A DNA stretch of 64,000 nt from Gammaproteobacteria bacterium (lineage in GTDB: Bacteria; Pseudomonadota; Gammaproteobacteria; Pseudomonadales; Ketobacteraceae). Below are positions 31,410-41,769 of the stretch, in pieces. Both the position numbers and the translations under genes were made by a program. The notes beneath the pieces are model-generated. The model worked only from the letters and a program-made list of their open reading frames with translations. It ran no database searches and was not told the DNA's origin. Positions within the stretch are counted from its first letter, which is position 1; the number at the start of each line of letters is the position of its first letter. The stretch is taken from the NCBI GenBank assembly GCA_013178375.1, contig JABLXQ010000003.1, positions 62,001-126,000 of the forward strand, read 5' to 3'.

Positions 31410-33206
31410 ATGCACGATCGCATGTACGGCGCTGAAAGCCGGGGCCAGACCGACTGGAAAGTGATTTACGGATTGTTGCCGTATCTGTGGGAATTTCGCC
31501 TGCGGGTCATTGTGGCCATGAGCTTTCTGATCATTGCCAAGCTGGCCAACGTGGCGGTGCCGGTGCTGCTGAAACATATCGTCGACGCGCTCGACAAAAG
31601 CCGGCAGCCGGAGGTGACGACGCTGATTGCGATTCCCCTGGCATTGTTGCTGGCCTATGGCCTGCTGCGTTTCAGCAGCGTGCTGTTCGGCGAACTGCGG
31701 GATGCGGTATTCGGACTGGTGGCTGAGCGCAGCCTGACGCGGATCGGGCTGGTGGTGTTTCGTCATCTGCATAAACTGGATCTGGAATATCACCTGAGCC
31801 GGCGCACCGGCGGCCTGTCGCGGGATATCGAGCGCGGCACCAGCGGTGTCTCCTTCCTGTTGCGCTCGCTGGTGTTCAGCGTGATTCCGATTCTGGTGGA
31901 AGTGGCGCTGGTGATCGGCATTTTCATCTGGCAGTTCGACGCCGGATTCGCCTGGATCACACTGGGTGGCATTGTGGCGTACGTCGCTTTTTCCGTGTCC
32001 GTCACCAACTGGCGGACCGAGTTCGTGCGCACTGCCAACCTGAAAGACAGTCAGGCCAATACCAAGGCCGTGGACAGCCTGCTGAATTTTGAAACCGTGA
32101 AATATTTTACCAACGAGGAATTCGAAGCCCGCCGTTACGGCGACAGCCTGACCGAGCGCGAGCAGGCGAAAATCAAGAACACGTTGTCGCTGGCGTCGCT
32201 CAATGCCGGCCAGTCGCTGATTATTGCTGTCACTCTGACGTTGATGATGATCCGGGCGGCACAGCAGGTGGCGGATGGCACCATGACCCTCGGTGATCTG
32301 GCGATGGTAAACGCGTTGATGATCCAGGTGTTCATTCCCCTCAACGTGCTGGGATTTGTCTATCGCGAAATCAAGCGCGCGCTGGCGGATGTGGAAGCGA
32401 TGTTTGACATTCTGAAAGTGGAGCCGTCGATTCGCGATGCGGACGATGCCGTCACATTGCCTGCAGACGCCGATGGCATCTGTTTCGACAACGTCAGCTT
32501 TTCTTATCAGCCGGATCGCCCGATTCTGAAGAACCTGAGCTTTACTGTTCCGCCAGGGCACAAGGTGGCCATCGTGGGCGCCAGTGGCGCGGGCAAATCC
32601 ACCATCAGCCGCCTGCTGTTCCGGTTCTATGATGTGCAGGCTGGTGCAGTGATGGTGGGCGGGAAAGATGTGCGCGCGCTGACCCAGGACAGCCTGCGCC
32701 GTGCCATCGGTGTGGTGCCGCAGGACACGGTGCTATTCAATGACACCATCCAGGCCAACATTCAGTATGGCAATCCGGATGCCAGCGAAAGTGAAGTGCG
32801 CGAAGCCACGCGGTTGGCATTCCTCGACCCCTTCATCGAAAAACTGCCGAAAGGATACGACACCAAAGTGGGCGAGCGGGGCCTGAAAGTGTCGGGCGGT
32901 GAAAAGCAGCGCATCGCCATTGCCCGCACACTGCTGAAACGGCCGCGCATTCTGTTGTTTGACGAAGCCACATCGTCGCTGGATTCCCATGCCGAGCAGG
33001 CCATTGCGCAGGCGCTGAATCAGGTTGCGCGCAATCACACCACGCTGGTGATCGCCCACCGTCTTTCCACCGTGGTGGATGCGGATGAAATCATTGTGCT
33101 GGATTCCGGTTCCATCGTGGAGCGGGGCAGTCACGCCGAGTTGCTGAAACGCGACGGCGCCTACGCACGGATGTGGCGGATTCAACACGAGAAAAGCGAG
33201 AACTGA
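31410..33206 (+). CDS. Atm1/HMT1-type ABC half-transporter
   Basis: A 598-residue fusion of a six-helix membrane domain (about 20-330) with a nucleotide-binding domain (about 350-590). Motifs in order: Walker A GASGAGKST, Q-loop GVVPQDTVLF, signature VSGGEKQR, Walker B ILLFDEATSSLD and H-loop IAHRLST. The region TVKYFTNEEFEARRYG before the NBD is typical of the ABCB7/Atm1 type. Bacterial Atm1 homologues export glutathione-based or metal-thiol compounds. GGGAG lies 6 bases before the ATG. The following hydroxylase gene begins 9 bases after its stop, so cotranscription is likely. Confidence 0.93.
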   Translation: MHDRMYGAESRGQTDWKVIYGLLPYLWEFRLRVIVAMSFLIIAKLANVAVPVLLKHIVDALDKSRQPEVTTLIAIPLALLLAYGLLRFSSVLFGELRDAVFGLVAERSLTRIGLVVFRHLHKLDLEYHLSRRTGGLSRDIERGTSGVSFLLRSLVFSVIPILVEVALVIGIFIWQFDAGFAWITLGGIVAYVAFSVSVTNWRTEFVRTANLKDSQANTKAVDSLLNFETVKYFTNEEFEARRYGDSLTEREQAKIKNTLSLASLNAGQSLIIAVTLTLMMIRAAQQVADGTMTLGDLAMVNALMIQVFIPLNVLGFVYREIKRALADVEAMFDILKVEPSIRDADDAVTLPADADGICFDNVSFSYQPDRPILKNLSFTVPPGHKVAIVGASGAGKSTISRLLFRFYDVQAGAVMVGGKDVRALTQDSLRRAIGVVPQDTVLFNDTIQANIQYGNPDASESEVREATRLAFLDPFIEKLPKGYDTKVGERGLKVSGGEKQRIAIARTLLKRPRILLFDEATSSLDSHAEQAIAQALNQVARNHTTLVIAHRLSTVVDADEIIVLDSGSIVERGSHAELLKRDGAYARMWRIQHEKSEN

Positions 33207-33215
33207 GGCCAGTCT

Positions 33216-34286
33216 ATGCATAACCAGATCATCGCCTGGGCAACACCGGTATTTCTGCTGCTGATCTTCGCGGAGTGGTGGTATTCACGGCGCCATGCGC
33301 TGCAGCTGTACCGGCTGAACGATTCGCTGTCCAGCCTGGGGTGTGGCGTGTTCACGCTGCTGGTGGAGCTGTTTGCCAAGTCGGCGCTGCTGTTGCTGTT
33401 TGCCTGGGTGTCGCAGCGTGCCGGACTGTTTGAATTCAGTTCGTCGAGCTGGATCACCTGGGTGCTGTTTTTTGTCTTGTTCGATTTCGTTTACTACTGG
33501 TGCCACCGCTGGGCGCACGAGATCAACTTCATGTGGGGTGGGCATGTGCCCCATCATCAAAGCGAGGAATTCAATTTCACCACCGCGCTGCGCCAGGGCG
33601 CGCTGCAGGATATTTTCATGTGGCCGATTTTCCTGTCGCTGGCGTTGCTGGGCTGTCCGGCGGATGTGTTCATCGTCACCATGACCATCAGCAAGCTGTA
33701 CCAGTTCTGGATTCACACCCGCGTGATCGACAAGGTGCCGTTCATTGAAGGCATTCTGAATACGCCGTCAGCTCATCGTGTGCATCATGGCATCAATGAC
33801 ATTTACCTCGACCGCAATCACGGCGGCACCTTCATGATCTGGGATCGCCTGTTCGGCACCTGGCAGGACGAAACGGAAACGCCCATTTACGGCGTGCGCA
33901 AACGCTACCAGAGCTGGAATCCGGTGTGGGCGCATTTCGAATGGTTGTGGCTGTTGTGGCAGGACGCGCTCAAATCCACCGACCCGCGGGATCTGGTTCG
34001 CATCTGGTTCAAGCCCACCGGCTGGCGGCCTGAAAATGTGGTGCAGGAATCGCCCTATCCTGAGCCGGATCTGCAGCATTACCGGCGCTTTGATTCCCGC
34101 GTCGATTCCGCCCGGCAGTGGTTGGCGGTGGCCGCTTTTGGTGTGGCCTTGTACGCCAATGATGTTCTGCTGAAAAACATTGCCACGCTGTCTGCCTGGC
34201 AGATTTTGCTGGCAGGCGTGGCAGTGGTGGCGGGGCTGCTGGCATGCGCGCGCCTGCTGGGTGAGCCGACCCTCTGGCGCGAATGA
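33216..34286 (+). CDS. Fatty acid hydroxylase / sterol desaturase superfamily protein
   Basis: A 356-residue membrane di-iron oxygenase. Histidine clusters are HRWAH (97-101), HVPHH (110-114) and HRVHH (187-191), with a further His in the WIHTRV segment (about residue 167). Several hydrophobic helices flank them. The sequence resembles the alkylglycerol monooxygenase / C-5 sterol desaturase group. It would hydroxylate or cleave a membrane lipid or hydroxylate a hydrocarbon chain; the substrate is not predictable. It is encoded directly after the Atm1-type exporter and convergent with the wax ester synthase gene. Confidence 0.9.
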   Translation: MHNQIIAWATPVFLLLIFAEWWYSRRHALQLYRLNDSLSSLGCGVFTLLVELFAKSALLLLFAWVSQRAGLFEFSSSSWITWVLFFVLFDFVYYWCHRWAHEINFMWGGHVPHHQSEEFNFTTALRQGALQDIFMWPIFLSLALLGCPADVFIVTMTISKLYQFWIHTRVIDKVPFIEGILNTPSAHRVHHGINDIYLDRNHGGTFMIWDRLFGTWQDETETPIYGVRKRYQSWNPVWAHFEWLWLLWQDALKSTDPRDLVRIWFKPTGWRPENVVQESPYPEPDLQHYRRFDSRVDSARQWLAVAAFGVALYANDVLLKNIATLSAWQILLAGVAVVAGLLACARLLGEPTLWRE

Positions 34287-34298
34287 GCCCCGCCAAGT

Positions 34299-35633
34299 TC
34301 AGTGCGACGCCGGTTCGATGTGCATCTGTTCATCGCTCAGCATTTCCAGAATGCGGAATTGCGCGATGAACAGCTCCGCAATTTCATTCGGATCGGGCAC
34401 CAGTTTGACATCCGCCACAAAGCCGAACTGCACGATGTCGTTATAGGTCAGTATCGCCATGCCCACACCCACATTGCCCGCTTGCGGCACCCACACCAGC
34501 GGCTGCTTCAGTTTCGCGCCAGCCAGATAGACCGGCTTTTTCGGCCCCGGCACATTGGTCATTACCGCGCTGGCTTTCTTGCTCAAAATGTCCAGCGCCG
34601 TCTGTTCCACCACGGCCGGTCCCTTGCCAAAAAATTCCAGCATTCCGTAAAACACATGGGCCTGATAGGAATGCTTCAGCTGGTCCATGGCCGCCTTTGC
34701 GTGCTGCAACCGCTCCAGTGGATCGGATACCTGCACCGGCAGTGGCAGCAACACCATGCCAAACTGATTGCCCAGCGATTCAATCGGCGCATCGATCGGG
34801 CGCAGGTTGAAGGGGATCAATACGTGCATGCCATGCAGTTCCGATTCACCAATGTTGCGTAAAAAGTGCTGACGCAGCGCGCCGGCCACCGCTGCCACCA
34901 GAACATCGTTGACCGTCGCATTCAGTTTCTTGCCGATCCGCTTCACGTCCGCCAGCGCAAACGGCTCCGCCCACGCCACTTTTTTCACGCCGGAAATCGT
35001 GCCTTTCAGCAGCGACGCAGGGTCGTTGGCGCCCAGCGTCACCCGCGCGAGTTCGGCAATGGCCGACACTCCATTTTTTGCCAGCTTTTTCAGATGTGAA
35101 GGGTGCGTCAGTACATCCCACATGCCTTCGTGATGCCGGCTACCGGCGCCGGCAGTGGGTTTTTCGCTTGTCAGGGCAACACTGGCAGGATCAGCTTCCG
35201 CATCGGTCAGCGACAACAGCAGACGCACCAGCGACATGCCGTCAGCGATGCAATGATGAATGCGAATGATCAGGGCCGAGCCGGACTGGAAGTGTTCGAT
35301 GTAATGAATTTGCCAGAGGGGATGTCTGAAATCGAGCCCGGTGTTCATCAGCGTGCTGGCGACATCCTGCAGATCTTCCTTGCTGTCCGGGTCATCCAGC
35401 GTGAGTGCTTTCACGTGATTGTAAATTGAAAAATGCGCATCTTCCTCCCACCACGAGCGCACTTCATGGCGCACCACCTTCTGCCGGAAGCGATCGAATT
35501 TCAGCAGCCGATCATGCAATACCGCCATCAAGGGTGGCAGCGACAGCTGATCCTCAAAAATCAGCACTACGCCAATGGTCATGTGCGACACCGGGCTTTC
35601 CATCCGCAGCCAGGCTGTGTCCACGCTGGACAT
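34299..35633 (-). CDS. Wax ester synthase / diacylglycerol acyltransferase (WS/DGAT)
   Basis: About 444 residues from the start chosen here. It transfers acyl-CoA to fatty alcohols or diacylglycerol, forming wax esters or triacylglycerol. The catalytic HHCIADG (HHxxxDG) motif lies near residue 126, and the family blocks PLWQIHYIEHF, ATVNDVLVAAVAGALR and VMTNVPGP are present. The start at 35633 follows AAAGGGA closely and gives MSSVDTAWLRM, comparable to Alcanivorax AtfA2. ATGs at 35654 and 35669 are alternatives; a TATAAT at 35681-35686 (minus strand) is so close to the longest start that it argues for the shorter one. This gene is a strong marker of lipid storage. Confidence 0.93.
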   Translation of the reverse strand: MSSVDTAWLRMESPVSHMTIGVVLIFEDQLSLPPLMAVLHDRLLKFDRFRQKVVRHEVRSWWEEDAHFSIYNHVKALTLDDPDSKEDLQDVASTLMNTGLDFRHPLWQIHYIEHFQSGSALIIRIHHCIADGMSLVRLLLSLTDAEADPASVALTSEKPTAGAGSRHHEGMWDVLTHPSHLKKLAKNGVSAIAELARVTLGANDPASLLKGTISGVKKVAWAEPFALADVKRIGKKLNATVNDVLVAAVAGALRQHFLRNIGESELHGMHVLIPFNLRPIDAPIESLGNQFGMVLLPLPVQVSDPLERLQHAKAAMDQLKHSYQAHVFYGMLEFFGKGPAVVEQTALDILSKKASAVMTNVPGPKKPVYLAGAKLKQPLVWVPQAGNVGVGMAILTYNDIVQFGFVADVKLVPDPNEIAELFIAQFRILEMLSDEQMHIEPASH

Positions 35634-35680
35634 GTGTTCCCTTTGCAAGGTCATGGCGATTTTCTCCATTTCTGCTTGTT

Positions 35681-35686
35681 ATTATA
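35681..35686 (-). promoter_or_regulatory. -10 element (TATAAT) of the WS/DGAT gene
   Basis: A perfect TATAAT on the minus strand, about 48 bases before the chosen start codon. No good -35 hexamer is seen, so an activator or other sigma factor may be needed. Confidence 0.4.
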
Positions 35687-35787
35687 GTTCCAGTGTAAAT
35701 GAGCAACTGACTTCGCTGATTTGATACGGGTCAGTAACGGTCCTGTTTGCAGGAGTGGATTCAGGCCGGGCGGGAAATCACTGCACT

Positions 35788-35805
35788 ATTGTTTTGGAAA
35801 ACAAT
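35788..35805. repeat. 18-bp dyad upstream of uvrB
   Basis: Perfect 8-base arms ATTGTTTT and AAAACAAT around GG, 123 bases before the uvrB start. It is not a LexA box (no CTGT-N8-ACAG). Possible operator or mRNA hairpin. Confidence 0.4.
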
Positions 35806-35927
35806 GGCCTTGGATAGCAACTGGTTGCCCAGCGGCGAATGTCAGTTGCGCTGCAGGAACGAAGTTTGGGATCATTCAGGGTTCAATCCGCCGACTTCAA
35901 AGCAGCAACCGACCCGATGGCCCCTTC

Positions 35928-37949
35928 ATGAGCACCGAGCGCAAATTCAAGGTTCACGCCAATTACAAGCCCGCCGGCGACCAGCCCGCCGCAATTGAAG
36001 CCCTGGTGGAGGGCCTTAACGACGGCCTGTCGCACCAGACCCTGCTTGGCGTTACCGGCTCCGGCAAAACCTTCACCATCGCCAATGTGGTGGAGGCGGT
36101 GCAACGCCCGACGCTGGTCATGGCCCACAACAAAACCCTGGCGGCGCAGCTGTACGGCGAGTTCAAGGAATTCTTCCCTGACAACGCCGTCGAGTACTTC
36201 GTTTCCTACTACGACTACTACCAGCCCGAAGCCTACGTGCCGTCGTCCGACACCTTCATCGAGAAAGATTCCTCGGTGAACGAGCACATCGAACAGATGC
36301 GCCTGTCCGCCACCAAGGCGCTGCTGGAGCGGCCCGACACCATCATCGTTGCCACGGTTTCCGCCATCTACGGTCTGGGCGATCCCGGCAGTTACCTGCA
36401 GATGGTGCTGCACCTGGACCGCGGCGAGCGCATGGACCAGCGCGCCATCCTGCGCCGGCTGGCAGAATTGCAATACACCCGTAATGACACAGAGTTTTAC
36501 CGCGCCAACTACCGCGTGCGCGGCGAAGTGATCGACGTCTTCCCGGCGGAATCCGAGCGTGAAGCGGTGCGCATCGAACTGTTCGACGATGAAATTGAAA
36601 ACCTGTCCCTGTTCGATCCGCTTACCGGCGAAATCCTGCAGCGCATTCCACGCTTCACGATTTATCCCAAATCCCATTACGTCACGCCGCGGGAAAATAT
36701 TCTCGCCGCCATCGAGAACATCAAGGTCGAACTGCGCGACCGCCTGCAGTTTTATCTGGACGAAGGCAAATTGCTGGAACACCAGCGCCTCAGCGAACGC
36801 ACCCGTTTCGATCTGGAAATGATGCAGGAGCTGGGTTATTGCACCGGCATCGAAAACTACTCGCGCTACCTGTCCGGGCGCGGCCCCGGCGAGCCGCCAC
36901 CGACCCTGTTCGAATACCTGCCGAAAAACGCGCTGGTGGTGATCGACGAATCCCACGCCACGGTTCCCCAGATCGGCGCCATGTACAAGGGCGACCGCTC
37001 GCGCAAGGAAACCCTGGTGCAATACGGCTTCCGCCTGCCGTCCGCGCTCGACAACCGGCCCCTGCGTTTTGAAGAGTGGGAAGCGTTGTGTCCGCAGACG
37101 ATCTTTGTCTCGGCAACGCCAGCGCAATATGAAGCCACCCATGCCCAGCAGGTGGTGGAGCAGATCGCCCGTCCCACAGGCCTGGTGGACCCCGACCTGG
37201 AAGTGCGGCCCGCCACCACCCAGGTGGAGGATCTGCTGTCACAGATTCACGCCAGGGTCGCGAAAGAGGAGCGGGTGCTGGTCACCACCCTCACCAAGCG
37301 CATGGCGGAAGACCTCAGCGAATACCTGCTGGAGCAGGGTGTCAAAGTGCGTTACCTGCACTCCGACATCGACACCGTGGAACGGGTGGAAATCATCCGC
37401 GACCTGCGGCTGGGGGTGTTTGACGTGCTGGTGGGCATCAACCTGCTGCGGGAAGGTCTCGACATGCCGGAAGTGTCCCTGGTAGCGATCCTGGATGCCG
37501 ACAAGGAAGGCTTCCTGCGTTCCGAACGCTCCCTCATCCAGACCATCGGCCGCGCCGCCCGCAACCTCAACGGCAAGGCCATCCTTTACGCCGACCGCAT
37601 CACCGATTCCATGCGCCGCGCCATGGACGAAACCGAACGCCGTCGCACCAAGCAGATCGAGTTCAACAAGGCCCACGGCATCACGCCCAAGGGTATCCGC
37701 AAATCGGTCGAGGACATCATGGAAGGCGCCCGCGCACCCGGCGGCAAGAAGGGCCAGCAGCGCAAGGTAGCCGAGGCGCCATCGAAATATGCAGTGGCCC
37801 CGGAACTGATGGAACCCAAGCAGGCGGCCGCACTTCTCAAAGAACTGGAGCAGAAGATGTTCCAGCATGCCAAGAATCTGGAGTTCGAGCAGGCCGCCCG
37901 CCTGCGTGACGAAATTCAGCGCCTCAAAAACGACGTTTTCATGCACTGA
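35928..37949 (+). CDS. uvrB: Excinuclease ABC subunit B
   Basis: A 673-residue UvrB, the same length as in E. coli. It is the helicase-like damage verifier of nucleotide excision repair and works with UvrA and UvrC. Walker A GVTGSGKT is at residues 41-48, the beta-hairpin [16 protein letters not shown] at about 93-108, helicase motifs including [12 protein letters not shown], and a C-terminal UVR domain ([20 protein letters not shown]). The ATG at 35928 gives the canonical N-terminus [10 protein letters not shown]. No LexA box is seen in the 230 bases upstream, so SOS control is not evident. Confidence 0.98.
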   Translation: MSTERKFKVHANYKPAGDQPAAIEALVEGLNDGLSHQTLLGVTGSGKTFTIANVVEAVQRPTLVMAHNKTLAAQLYGEFKEFFPDNAVEYFVSYYDYYQPEAYVPSSDTFIEKDSSVNEHIEQMRLSATKALLERPDTIIVATVSAIYGLGDPGSYLQMVLHLDRGERMDQRAILRRLAELQYTRNDTEFYRANYRVRGEVIDVFPAESEREAVRIELFDDEIENLSLFDPLTGEILQRIPRFTIYPKSHYVTPRENILAAIENIKVELRDRLQFYLDEGKLLEHQRLSERTRFDLEMMQELGYCTGIENYSRYLSGRGPGEPPPTLFEYLPKNALVVIDESHATVPQIGAMYKGDRSRKETLVQYGFRLPSALDNRPLRFEEWEALCPQTIFVSATPAQYEATHAQQVVEQIARPTGLVDPDLEVRPATTQVEDLLSQIHARVAKEERVLVTTLTKRMAEDLSEYLLEQGVKVRYLHSDIDTVERVEIIRDLRLGVFDVLVGINLLREGLDMPEVSLVAILDADKEGFLRSERSLIQTIGRAARNLNGKAILYADRITDSMRRAMDETERRRTKQIEFNKAHGITPKGIRKSVEDIMEGARAPGGKKGQQRKVAEAPSKYAVAPELMEPKQAAALLKELEQKMFQHAKNLEFEQAARLRDEIQRLKNDVFMH

Positions 37950-38023
37950 CCCCAGACCCGCAGGCGGAGGCTTTGTGATAACCTTCACCCGTGTATGTGG
38001 TTGAATCCCCTTAAGGAGTACGC

Positions 38024-39031
38024 ATGAAGATTCTGGTAACAGGCGCCGCCGGATTTATCGGAGCAGCCCTGTCCCTCCGGCTGCTGGATCGTGGCGATGA
38101 CGTCATCGGACTGGACAACCTCAATGACTACTATGATGTACGCCTGAAGGAAGCCCGTCTGGCCCGGTTGCAGGACAAAAAAGGCTTTACCTTTGTCCGG
38201 GCAAGCCTTGAGGACCGTGCCGCCATCGAAGACCTGTTCCGCACCCACAAGCCGCAGCGGGTGGTGAATCTGGCGGCGCAGGCTGGCGTGCGTTATTCCC
38301 TGGAAAATCCCCAGGCCTACATCGACTCCAACATCGTGGGCTTTACCAACATCCTGGAAGGTTGCCGCCATCATGGCGTCGAGCATTTGGTCTATGCCTC
38401 CAGCAGCTCGGTGTACGGCGCCAACACCCGCATGCCATTCTCGGTCCATCACAACGTCGACCATCCTGTGTCCCTGTACGCGGCCAGCAAGAAGGCCAAC
38501 GAACTGATGGCCCATACCTACAGTCACCTGTTCAACCTGCCTACCACCGGTCTGCGATTCTTCACCGTTTACGGTCCCTGGGGCCGGCCGGACATGGCGC
38601 TGTTCATGTTTACGAAAGCCATTTTGGCCGGCAAGCCCATCGATGTGTTCAACTACGGCCGCCACCGCCGCGACTTCACCTATATAGATGACATCGTCGA
38701 AGGCGTGATCCGCACCCTGGACCATGTCGCCCAGCCCGACCCTGTCTGGAGCGGGGACGACCCGGATTCCGCCACCAGTACTGCTCCCTACCGCCTGTAC
38801 AACATCGGCAGCAACCGCCCGGTGGAACTGCTGCGCTACATCGAAGTGCTGGAAGGCTGCCTGGGCCGCAAAGCCGAGAAAAACCTGCTGCCCCTGCAGC
38901 CCGGCGACGTGCCCGACACCTACGCCGATGTGGACGCACTGGTGCAGGACGTGGGCTACCGCCCATCCACTCCGGTAGAGGAAGGCGTGAAGCGCTTCGT
39001 CGACTGGTACCGCACCTTCTACCAGGACTGA
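38024..39031 (+). CDS. UDP-glucuronate 4-epimerase-like NAD-dependent epimerase
   Basis: A 335-residue extended short-chain dehydrogenase. The NAD-binding GAAGFIG is at residues 7-13, the catalytic Tyr152-x-x-x-Lys156 in [10 protein letters not shown], and the substrate segment [16 protein letters not shown] is characteristic of the CapI/LspL-type UDP-glucuronate epimerases. It would make UDP-galacturonate for envelope polysaccharide. AAGGAG lies just upstream of the ATG. It stands alone between uvrB and tRNA-Val, away from any visible polysaccharide cluster. Confidence 0.9.
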   Translation: MKILVTGAAGFIGAALSLRLLDRGDDVIGLDNLNDYYDVRLKEARLARLQDKKGFTFVRASLEDRAAIEDLFRTHKPQRVVNLAAQAGVRYSLENPQAYIDSNIVGFTNILEGCRHHGVEHLVYASSSSVYGANTRMPFSVHHNVDHPVSLYAASKKANELMAHTYSHLFNLPTTGLRFFTVYGPWGRPDMALFMFTKAILAGKPIDVFNYGRHRRDFTYIDDIVEGVIRTLDHVAQPDPVWSGDDPDSATSTAPYRLYNIGSNRPVELLRYIEVLEGCLGRKAEKNLLPLQPGDVPDTYADVDALVQDVGYRPSTPVEEGVKRFVDWYRTFYQD

Positions 39032-39046
39032 AAACGAAATCGGGAC

Positions 39047-39075
39047 TTGCACTTACAAAAGTCCGGTGGTATTTT
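39047..39075 (+). promoter_or_regulatory. Candidate promoter of tRNA-Val
   Basis: TTGCAC (39047-39052), 17 bases, TATTTT (39070-39075). It would start transcription about 30 bases before the tRNA. Confidence 0.55.
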
Positions 39076-39114
39076 TGCGCGCCTATCTGTCAGGCATGGC
39101 AGTAGGCACTTTGC

Positions 39115-39191
39115 AGGCACGTAGCTCAGTTGGTTAGAGCACCACCTTGACATGGTGGGGGTCGATGGTTCGAGTCCATTCGTGCCTACCA
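39115..39191 (+). tRNA. tRNA-Val (anticodon GAC)
   Basis: 77 bases including encoded CCA. Acceptor stem AGGCACG/CGTGCCT, D-loop AGCTCAGTTGGTTAGAGC, anticodon arm CCACC-TTGACAT-GGTGG with GAC, T-arm GATGGTTCGAGTCCATT. Its first base is A, slightly unusual for tRNA-Val but paired. Confidence 0.96.
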
Positions 39192-39199
39192 GATACCGG

Positions 39200-39226
39200 A
39201 AAGCCGCACCGACGGGCGCGGCTTTT
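39200..39226 (+). terminator. Rho-independent terminator of tRNA-Val
   Basis: 8-bp stem AAAGCCGC/GCGGCTTT with a 10-base loop and a short T-run. Confidence 0.75.
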
Positions 39227-39257
39227 CAAATCCCCCGGATTCAGTCCGTCCAGCCGC

Positions 39258-39286
39258 TTGAGAAAATCCCGGCTTGGTCATAGAAT
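39258..39286 (+). promoter_or_regulatory. Sigma-70 promoter of the infC operon
   Basis: TTGAGA (39258-39263), exactly 17 bases, TAGAAT (39281-39286). It sets a leader of about 119 bases before infC. Confidence 0.75.
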
Positions 39287-39314
39287 CTGGTGGCTCCCGG
39301 CCCGGCAGGCCGGT

Positions 39315-39386
39315 CAGGCACACTGCCTGGAACAAAGCGAAATTCTGAAATCAAGCACTTCAAGGCATTGAAGCGCTTGATTTTTT
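39315..39386 (+). promoter_or_regulatory. Structured infC leader with terminator-like hairpin (attenuator candidate)
   Basis: After the promoter, a hairpin CAGGCA/TGCCTG (39315-39329) is followed by a long stem: AAATCAAGC/GCTTGATTT outer and CTTCAA/TTGAAG inner (39348-39383) with one mismatch, then a T-run to 39386. This is an intrinsic-terminator shape lying 26 bases before the infC start codon, within the transcribed leader, so it probably works as an attenuator. Comparable leader attenuation by ribosomal protein L20 is known for the infC-rpmI-rplT operon of Bacillus. Confidence 0.6.
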
Positions 39387-39411
39387 ATTAACGGGCTCGG
39401 AGGAGCACACC

Positions 39412-39957
39412 ATTAAGCAGCGCAGCAAACGCCCCGTACCTTCTAGTCGCAAGAACCGTATCAACGACGAAATTACCTCCCGCGAGGTTCGTCTTATTGG
39501 TGCGGATGGTTCCCAGTTGGGAGTGGTCTCCATCGCAGAAGCGTTGGAAACGGCAGAAAAGGCAGAACTCGACCTGGTCGAAATTTCCGCTGAGGCCGAG
39601 CCCCCGGTCTGCCGGATCATGGATTACGGTAAGCATATCTTTGAAGAAAAGAAGCGCCAGACTGAAGCCCGTAAGAAGCAAAAACAGACCCAGGTGAAGG
39701 AACTGAAAATCCGCCCTGGAACTGAGGAAGGGGACTACCAGGTAAAACTTCGCAACCTGAAACGGTTCCTTGAAGATGGTGATAAAGCAAAAGTGACCCT
39801 GCGATTCCGTGGCCGTGAAATGGCTCACCAGGATATCGGACTCGAAATGATGCGTCGTATCGAGAACGATCTTGAAGAGTTTGCGGTGGTAGAGCAGGCG
39901 GCGAAAATCGAAGGTCGCCAGATGGTCATGGTGCTGACACCGAAAAAGAAAAAGTAA
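39412..39957 (+). CDS. infC: Translation initiation factor IF-3
   Basis: A 181-residue IF-3, as long as E. coli IF-3 (180). The start is the rare ATT codon at 39412, preceded by GGAGGAG 6 bases upstream; a later TTG at 39517 would remove the N-terminal [15 protein letters not shown] block. The rest is canonical ([38 protein letters not shown]). ATT starts let IF-3 repress its own translation by rejecting non-standard initiation. It is the first gene of the operon with rpmI and rplT. Confidence 0.98.
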   Translation: MKQRSKRPVPSSRKNRINDEITSREVRLIGADGSQLGVVSIAEALETAEKAELDLVEISAEAEPPVCRIMDYGKHIFEEKKRQTEARKKQKQTQVKELKIRPGTEEGDYQVKLRNLKRFLEDGDKAKVTLRFRGREMAHQDIGLEMMRRIENDLEEFAVVEQAAKIEGRQMVMVLTPKKKK

Positions 39958-40011
39958 GCCGTCCGGCTTGCTTGTCGTTTACAACATTGTGCAAACAATG
40001 CGGAGCAGAAC

Positions 40012-40206
40012 ATGCCTAAGATGAAAACCAACCGTGGTGCGGCCAAGCGTTTCAAGAAAACCGCCAACGGCTTCAAACGTAAACACGCCTTCAAACGTCA
40101 CATTCTGACCAAGAAGAGCTCCAAGCGTATCCGTCAACTGCGTCCCATGGGAATGGTGCATGCATCTGACGTCGCTCTGGTAGCTCGGATGATGCCCTAC
40201 GTATAA
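40012..40206 (+). CDS. rpmI: 50S ribosomal protein L35
   Basis: 64 residues, very basic, canonical start [17 protein letters not shown] and end ARMMPYV. It lies 54 bases after infC and before rplT, the usual order. Confidence 0.99.
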   Translation: MPKMKTNRGAAKRFKKTANGFKRKHAFKRHILTKKSSKRIRQLRPMGMVHASDVALVARMMPYV

Positions 40207-40239
40207 CGGTCTGATTGAACTTTTTGGAGGTAATGAACC

Positions 40240-40599
40240 ATGGCACGTATGAAACGCGGCGTAGTCGCCAGAAGACGCCACAAGAAAATCCTGAAGGCCG
40301 CCAAAGGCTACTACGGTGCACGCAGCCGCGTGTTGCGCGTAGCCAAGCAGGCGGTTACCCGCGCCGGACAGTATGCGTACCGCGACCGCCGTCAGCGCAA
40401 GCGTCAGTTCCGCCAGCTGTGGATTGTCCGTATCAACGCCGCCGCGCGTCTGAACGGCATGTCCTACAGCCGCTTCATCAATGGCCTGAAAAAAGCCGCC
40501 ATTGAAATCGATCGTAAAGTGCTGGCCGACATCGCAGTACACGATCTTGCTACCTTTGCAGCATTAGCAGAAAAGGCAAAAGCCAGCCTGTCCAGCTAA
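40240..40599 (+). CDS. rplT: 50S ribosomal protein L20
   Basis: 119 residues with the canonical basic N-terminus [20 protein letters not shown]20 binds 23S rRNA and often represses its own operon through mRNA structures. GGAGG lies 9 bases before the ATG. It is followed by an intrinsic terminator that partly separates it from pheS. Confidence 0.99.
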   Translation: MARMKRGVVARRRHKKILKAAKGYYGARSRVLRVAKQAVTRAGQYAYRDRRQRKRQFRQLWIVRINAAARLNGMSYSRFINGLKKAAIEIDRKVLADIAVHDLATFAALAEKAKASLSS

Positions 40600-40644
40600 G
40601 CGTAGCGGGTTCGCCGTCACATCGACGTGATGAATCGTGCATAG

Positions 40645-41727
<1,083 letters not shown>

Positions 41728-41769
41728 TCACTTCCAACGCGTCGATCACAGAATTTCAGGGGAACCAAC

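Noticed and set aside
35706..35927. LexA box upstream of uvrB
   Set aside because: No CTGT-N8-ACAG match was found; only the ATTGTTTT dyad is present.
39517..39957. Shorter infC starting at TTG 39517
   Set aside because: It would lack the first 35 residues of IF-3, while ATT at 39412 has a strong GGAGGAG and gives the usual length.
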